DNA from: a virus
IMG/VR virus record: IMGVR_UViG_3300045954_000022
Location: 1 to 50,148 of that record
Direction: 5' to 3' (one strand)
Length of the DNA stretch: 50,148 nt
A program made the position numbers and the translations under genes. Numbering within the stretch: the stretch's first letter is position 1; every line of letters begins with the position of its first letter. Below the pieces are notes generated by a model. That model saw only the letters and a list, made by a program, of their open reading frames with translations, was not told the origin of the DNA and ran no database searches. Positions 46,865 through 50,148 of this stretch are shown here, in pieces.

Positions 46865-47706
46865 GGACGAATGTCTACGGCCCATCCGTCGGAGGACGAA
46901 TACACAAGCCAGCGCCTATCCCAGTTCTGACGGGTGTACCTCACACTCTTGCCATTGGTGTCGGCTGTGTACCCACCATTAACCATGTCAGCTACCCCAA
47001 ACGGGTCGTTCTGAATCCAGTGAGTGTCGGTAAACCCAATCGTAATCGTCCAGTGCCCGCCGCCTGATGGCGAAGATACATGCGAGTGGTGCAGCCAACC
47101 AACTGGCGTGGGACGTCCTTCCTTGATCTGGTTCTCCAGCCACTGCACCGTACCGTTCTGGATGAAGTCGGCCTGTAGGCCCAGGTGCCGCAGCGTTGCT
47201 ACCTGTGCGCTGGCATCAGTGGTATCACCAAACTGCGCCCGCACTTTGTTGTACGCATCATCATTTTCGATCGCGCCCCAGTACATAGCTGCCATCGCGC
47301 AACTGGAGCTGAAGCACTCGCGGTGCCCTTGGCCACTACTGTTATCGAGCTGACTCTGAAATGGTACGGGCAGCGGGTTGATGTATGCAGGTGGCGGAGG
47401 CGGCGGTGGAGTGCTGCTGAACTCAGTGGCCCAGTTGCTGTCTTCACTGAGGATGGCGCGACCACCCTGCAGCGCCATGATTTCGTCGTATAAGATCCAG
47501 ACGCCTCGTGCTTGCTGCGGCTGATTGTTGTAATACCGGAACCGATCAGCAAACCGTTCTGCGGTCATCAGCGGCCCGTAGCCGCGTTCCGACGCCTCCG
47601 GTGGTGCCGCCCGTGGATCGAGGGCCTGCTGCAGGCGGGGGGTGGGACGTTCCACCGGCAGGTCGGCTTCAGGCCGGCGGGGGTCGATCGGGGCGCCTTC
47701 AGGCAT
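46861..47706 (-). CDS. C39-like cysteine peptidase with Pro-rich linker
   Basis: 281 residues. Catalytic region: VPFQSQLDNSSGQGHREC then FSSSCAMAAMYWG (C131 or C136), GGGHWTITIGF (H218) and QNDPFG (D234), as in peptidase C39-like proteins. N-terminally there is a Pro-rich stretch and a segment RFADRFRYYNNQPQQARG then VWILYDEI, similar to the endolysin N-terminus. Likely attacks host envelope peptides. Last gene of the long leftward chain. Confidence 0.7.
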   Translation of the reverse strand: MPEGAPIDPRRPEADLPVERPTPRLQQALDPRAAPPEASERGYGPLMTAERFADRFRYYNNQPQQARGVWILYDEIMALQGGRAILSEDSNWATEFSSTPPPPPPPAYINPLPVPFQSQLDNSSGQGHRECFSSSCAMAAMYWGAIENDDAYNKVRAQFGDTTDASAQVATLRHLGLQADFIQNGTVQWLENQIKEGRPTPVGWLHHSHVSSPSGGGHWTITIGFTDTHWIQNDPFGVADMVNGGYTADTNGKSVRYTRQNWDRRWLVYSSSDGWAVDIRP

Positions 47707-48064
47707 CGTCAGGGGGCGGTTGGGAGGAGTCTACGGAGCCCCAGCGGGCGAGCACAGTTCGAGCGAAGACCAGAAGCTCCCCGGCCACTGCATACAAATA
47801 ATTCGTATCATCCTTGGGGATGCAGTAGTAACCCAAGGACTTTGCTGCGATCTCCAGCAGCTCTTCGTCTGTCGGCCCCTGCGGCTCTGCCTTCACGCAA
47901 CACTCACGGATAGCGTTGCGATCTTCCACCGTCAGCGTGGAGCAGTCAGGGCAGCAAGCAGCCCGACCCTTCGCCACAGCCTTGATTCCCTCGCTCCTGG
48001 AGGCGCCACAACCGGTGCAGCGGGAGGTGGTGGGCGGCTGGGGGTGGATAGCGGCTTCACTCAT
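47699..48064 (-). CDS. Small zinc-finger-like protein
   Basis: 121 residues. N-terminal CTGCGASR and CCPDC give a C2C2 zinc-finger pattern; a helical body (EELLEIAAKSLGYYCIPKDD, VAGELLVFARTVLARWG) follows. Overlaps the peptidase start by 8 bases. No function assigned. Confidence 0.6.
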   Translation of the reverse strand: MSEAAIHPQPPTTSRCTGCGASRSEGIKAVAKGRAACCPDCSTLTVEDRNAIRECCVKAEPQGPTDEELLEIAAKSLGYYCIPKDDTNYLYAVAGELLVFARTVLARWGSVDSSQPPPDDA

Positions 48065-48339
48065 CGGCCTGCCTCCGCACGATCAGCAGGCAACGACACG
48101 TAGCCAGCCTCACGTAGTACTTGCGTCCTGGTAACTTGCGGATGATCTCTGTTCCACTCTCTATCCGTGAGTAGATCGACCATCTCGTAAAGGTGTGGTC
48201 CATTACCGCCCTCCCAGGTGATCACAAGCCGCGTTCTCTCGGGAAGAGCTTTCACCTCCTGGCATGACAGCGCAGGAGGGGATGAGCCCTTATCTGCCGC
48301 TGAGCCGGTGTAGCCGTGGCGTTTAGAGGTGAACATCAT
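48061..48339 (-). CDS. Small unknown protein
   Basis: 92 residues, ATG at 48339, coupled by ATGA at both ends. Mixed alpha/beta sequence (ERTRLVITWEGGNGPHLYEM; THE rest VDLLTDREWNRDHPQVTRTQ). Internal ATG alternatives exist. No family recognised. Confidence 0.55.
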   Translation of the reverse strand: MMFTSKRHGYTGSAADKGSSPPALSCQEVKALPERTRLVITWEGGNGPHLYEMVDLLTDREWNRDHPQVTRTQVLREAGYVSLPADRAEAGR

Positions 48340-48611
48340 CCCCCCTCATCAGCACGATCGGCTTCGGCAAGAAGCATTCCTGCCAGACGCCAAACTACAG
48401 GCATTTCCTCTGGCTCAAACTCAGGAGCGGCTGTTGCACGTTCTTCAAGCCACCTTGCAATGGCGCGGATCTCGGCAGCATAGCCGTGGCTCAACTGCCA
48501 TTCCTTGCCTGCAGGTGGTACGGACCTGTCGTAGACATCGTCCATCACCTGCCACAGCGGTGGGGTGTGAGGTGGGGCGTAGAAGCCTTGGGATGGGTTA
48601 CACATTGTCAT
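48336..48611 (-). CDS. Small unknown protein
   Basis: 91 residues from ATG at 48611 (MTMCNPSQGFYAPPHTPPLW). Helical C-terminal half (LSHGYAAEIRAIARWLEERA; EEMPVVWRLAGMLLAEADRA). Starts near the stop of the upstream gene; the longer frame upstream is a shadow. No family recognised. Confidence 0.55.
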   Translation of the reverse strand: MTMCNPSQGFYAPPHTPPLWQVMDDVYDRSVPPAGKEWQLSHGYAAEIRAIARWLEERATAAPEFEPEEMPVVWRLAGMLLAEADRADEGG

Positions 48612-48822
48612 CCTCCTCCAGCCTGGTTTCCAACCAATCCGCTGCCCACTCCAGACAGCCCATGTCGTCCACACTACGCGGCTGCTTGCGTAGTTCTGCG
48701 CAGATGCAGGCAACAACAGATCGCATACGCGCTGGATCGGGTATTGATCTCTGGGCGTTTTCCATAGACCAAAACGCATCGGTCATGTAGTCGATCAGTT
48801 TGTCGTGTTTGGGGGTGCTCAT
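48598..48822 (-). CDS. Small unknown protein
   Basis: 74 residues, ATG at 48822 coupled to the upstream stop (ATGA). Helical (KLIDYMTDAFWSMENAQRSI; RMRSVVACICAELRKQPRSV) with an acidic end LETRLEEDDNV. No family recognised. Confidence 0.55.
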   Translation of the reverse strand: MSTPKHDKLIDYMTDAFWSMENAQRSIPDPARMRSVVACICAELRKQPRSVDDMGCLEWAADWLETRLEEDDNV

Positions 48823-49073
48823 TGCAGTGCCTCCTCGTTCCTGTCGTCGGTGACAACCACGCCACCCGGTGGGCGGTAGGTAACAGTCACGCGGTTGCTG
48901 TGATCGTCAACTCGAAACTTTCCCCTGCTGTCGCAAGCGAAGACAGTGACAAGGTTTGCGTCTGTGTCTACCACTGTCACGTTGTTTACAAAGTTACCGT
49001 GGCCATCCCTTACGGTATAATGCATGGCGTCTTTATCGGTAGCACGGATAATGCTGCGGATGGGTCTGTTCAT
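48819..49073 (-). CDS. Small unknown beta-rich protein
   Basis: 84 residues from ATG at 49073 (ATGA overlap; ATG at 49079 is an alternative). Beta-rich (AMHYTVRDGHGNFVNNVTVV; DANLVTVFACDSRGKFRVDD). No family recognised. It starts just below a dispersed motif copy at 49096. Confidence 0.55.
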   Translation of the reverse strand: MNRPIRSIIRATDKDAMHYTVRDGHGNFVNNVTVVDTDANLVTVFACDSRGKFRVDDHSNRVTVTYRPPGGVVVTDDRNEEALQ

Positions 49074-49303
49074 GTCCATCTCCGATCTGATTGCGGTGGA
49101 GCGTAGCGGTGTGCGCGTTCAGGCATTGCATCAAGTGCTGCCTGGTAGTGCGCTGCCCGTGCAGTGGCGTCCATTGCTGCTTCGGGCTGGTTGCGGGCGG
49201 TGAAGTAACTGGCGCGTAGTGATTCCCACGCAACAGCCTGTGCGTACAGCTCGGATACCTTGAAATCACCGTTGGCGATCTTGAGTAGTGTAGGGGATTT
49301 CAT
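49070..49303 (-). CDS. Small unknown helical protein
   Basis: 77 residues, ATG at 49303 overlapping the upstream stop. Helical throughout (NGDFKVSELYAQAVAWESLR; AAMDATARAAHYQAALDAMP). No family recognised. Confidence 0.55.
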   Translation of the reverse strand: MKSPTLLKIANGDFKVSELYAQAVAWESLRASYFTARNQPEAAMDATARAAHYQAALDAMPERAHRYAPPQSDRRWT

Positions 49304-49491
49304 CTGCCGATTCCTGCAATCATCTGCACGGTGATAAAGCCCACCAGCGCGAACAACCCACCCAAGGCTATATCGCCCAAGCGCTGGGTGCGGATGTAGT
49401 GCTTGCGAGCAGATTCACGGGCTTGGATGTAACGAGCAAGCATGGCTTTGTCAGAAGAAGTGGTGGTGTTGGGATTGAAGCGAACAGTCAT
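49300..49491 (-). CDS. Small single-TM protein
   Basis: 63 residues: a charged N-terminal helix (SDKAMLARYIQARESARKHY) and a C-terminal membrane helix (IALGGLFALVGFITVQMIAG). Coupled by ATGA to its neighbours. Probably sits in the inner membrane with the N-terminus in the cytoplasm. Confidence 0.6.
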   Translation of the reverse strand: MTVRFNPNTTTSSDKAMLARYIQARESARKHYIRTQRLGDIALGGLFALVGFITVQMIAGIGR

Positions 49492-49826
49492 GACAATGCA
49501 GAACGATAGGGGACACAGTAACGAGCAGCACGGGAGCCGATCTCTTTGAATTCTGGAAAGCCTAGAGAGCAGGCATCGTGCAGGTAATGCACACAGTCAC
49601 GGCAGCTAGGGCCGATGCGCTTTACGCCTCGCCCTGGGCGTGGGACGTCAGGTAGTACGTGCGTCCACGTTTCGCCTTGGCGTATCTTCTGGACGGTTGA
49701 TGGGCTCACGTCTAGTTCATCAGCAACCTGGCGATTGGTGAGTGCTGAGGTGAGTACGAATAGCACCTGTTCTTCGGTGAGCTTGCAGGATGCGTAGGGG
49801 GACAGGTTGGCGATGCCAGAGTTCAT
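49488..49826 (-). CDS. HTH protein with C-terminal Cys cluster
   Basis: 112 residues. LTEEQVLFVLTSALTNRQVA then DELDVSPSTVQKIRQGETW is a compact helix-turn-helix. The C-terminal half has CRDCVHYLHDACSLGFPEFK and ARYC, a probable zinc-binding cluster. Likely a small DNA-binding regulator; the HTH-plus-Cys arrangement is common in phages. Belongs to the leftward chain. Confidence 0.6.
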   Translation of the reverse strand: MNSGIANLSPYASCKLTEEQVLFVLTSALTNRQVADELDVSPSTVQKIRQGETWTHVLPDVPRPGRGVKRIGPSCRDCVHYLHDACSLGFPEFKEIGSRAARYCVPYRSALS

Positions 49827-50026
49827 TGCTTCACTGCCTCTTGCAGCACTTCAATGACAGCCTGCTGCAATACGAGCTGTACAGCTTTCGCGCCTTCCAT
49901 AAAGGCGGCACAATACAAGCGGCACTCGTCCTCGCGGGCATCACGTAAGTATACGGACTGCCAACCCATGAATTGCTCGGCCAAGTACTTGTTGAGATCG
50001 AACTCTACTTCTTGAGGTGCAGGCAT
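49823..50026 (-). CDS. Small unknown protein
   Basis: 67 residues, ATG at 50026, overlapping the partial gene at the right edge by 22 bases. Helical (YLAEQFMGWQSVYLRDARED; AFMEGAKAVQLVLQQAVIEV). No family recognised. Confidence 0.55.
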   Translation of the reverse strand: MPAPQEVEFDLNKYLAEQFMGWQSVYLRDAREDECRLYCAAFMEGAKAVQLVLQQAVIEVLQEAVKQ

Positions 50027-50148
50027 CGGTTCAGGTGATGGCGGGTGGTGGGGTGGCTGGCGACGTACTCAGCCCATTCGGCGAGGTCATCGTCATGTAA
50101 CTCGCAAGGCTCGATCTTGTAGGGGCAGGGCTGGGGTGGGTCGTCAAC
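50005..50148 (-). CDS. Small unknown protein, C-terminal part (enters from right edge)
   Basis: 47 residues beginning at the window edge with VDDPPQPCPYKIEPCE and ending LNRCLHLKK. It continues, in the same codon phase, the N-terminal piece at 1-128, giving a protein of about 67 residues. No function assigned. Confidence 0.65.
   Translation of the reverse strand, partial: VDDPPQPCPYKIEPCELHDDDLAEWAEYVASHPTTRHHLNRCLHLKK
50081..50148. repeat. Terminal imperfect direct repeat, right copy
   Basis: Matches 1-68 in 61 of 68 positions. Joining the copies keeps the small protein frame open and links two leftward gene chains into one operon. Confidence 0.85.

Larger units (their letters stand above)
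909..49648. repeat. Dispersed asymmetric motif GTGGRRYGT, about 57 copies
   Basis: The feature spans first to last copy; it is not continuous. Plus-strand copies (by eye) start at: 2745, 3637, 3710, 4095, 5404, 5635, 7889, 9907, 10103, 11206, 11678, 12133, 12396, 12721, 13381, 14153, 14432, 14772, 14947, 15863, 16654, 17167, 17838, 19238, 20766, 22631, 24479, 27595, 28272, 30854, 32811, 35672, 39018, 39342, 39895, 40371, 42530, 43329, 45133, 47108, 47642, 48560, 48572, 49096, 49640. Minus-strand copies: 909, 15616, 18682, 20582, 20836, 22850, 28887, 34651, 36639, 38048, 45138, 47648. The commonest forms are GTGGAACGT and GTGGGACGT, usually with a preceding G and following C/T. Confidence 0.75.

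Noticed and set aside
1-50148. tRNA genes, CRISPR arrays, integrase/attachment sites, photosynthesis or other auxiliary metabolic genes
   Set aside because: I looked for cloverleaf-like sequences, regularly spaced repeats, recombinase motifs and psbA/hli-type genes and saw none; a tRNA scan would be needed to exclude tRNAs fully.

Overview
The window reads as an essentially complete, GC-rich (by eye about 60% G+C) double-stranded DNA tailed phage genome of about 50 kb. Siphovirus morphology is inferred from a 1509-residue tape measure protein, a tail tube protein and a central tail hub, with no sheath or baseplate wedge genes. A cyanobacterial host is suggested by a gene resembling the cyanobacterial cyAbrB regulator family. 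I see no integrase, photosynthesis gene, tRNA or CRISPR array, so a lytic freshwater-type cyanophage is the most economical reading. The first and last 68 bases match in 61 of 68 positions and keep one reading frame open across the junction, so the genome is probably circular or terminally redundant as assembled.

Layout. (1) 1-7.8 kb, leftward: replication and nucleotide genes (dNMP kinase, cyAbrB-like regulator, family A DNA polymerase, PD-(D/E)XK nuclease, primase-polymerase/helicase). A 0.44 kb noncoding stretch with paired inverted repeats lies just downstream of the primase gene. (2) 8.0-10.0 kb, rightward: probable ssDNA-binding protein, RecB/Cas4-like exonuclease and a small unknown protein. 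(3) 10.1-14.4 kb, leftward: small unknown genes, a DUF932 protein, an HTH protein and a Cys-rich conserved protein, separated by repeated hairpins. (4) 14.4-14.9 kb: gene-free, AT-richer control region with direct repeats. (5) 14.9-43.4 kb, rightward late region: terminase, portal, scaffold, capsid, head-tail connectors, tail tube, tail chaperones with a frameshift arrangement, tape measure, tail tip, hub, several fibre or carbohydrate-binding proteins and a zinc protease. A two-gene leftward cassette sits between terminase and portal. (6) 43.3-46.9 kb: lysis region with a GH24 endolysin, membrane proteins, tiny single-TM peptides and two HNH homing endonucleases. (7) 46.9-50.1 kb, leftward: a C39-like peptidase preceded by a chain of small genes overlapping by a few bases. 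This chain continues across the window junction into the dNMP kinase operon.

The most unusual signal is a short asymmetric motif, GTGGRRYGT, scattered through the whole window. I counted about 57 copies by eye, roughly 45 of them on the + strand whatever the gene direction, against about 4 expected on both strands. A C-rich version of it sits just upstream of many start codons. A second, palindromic motif, GGGTATSATACCC, recurs at key gene boundaries. Several genes (terminase, endolysin, tape measure, fibres) change base composition at domain borders, which points to domain-level mosaicism.
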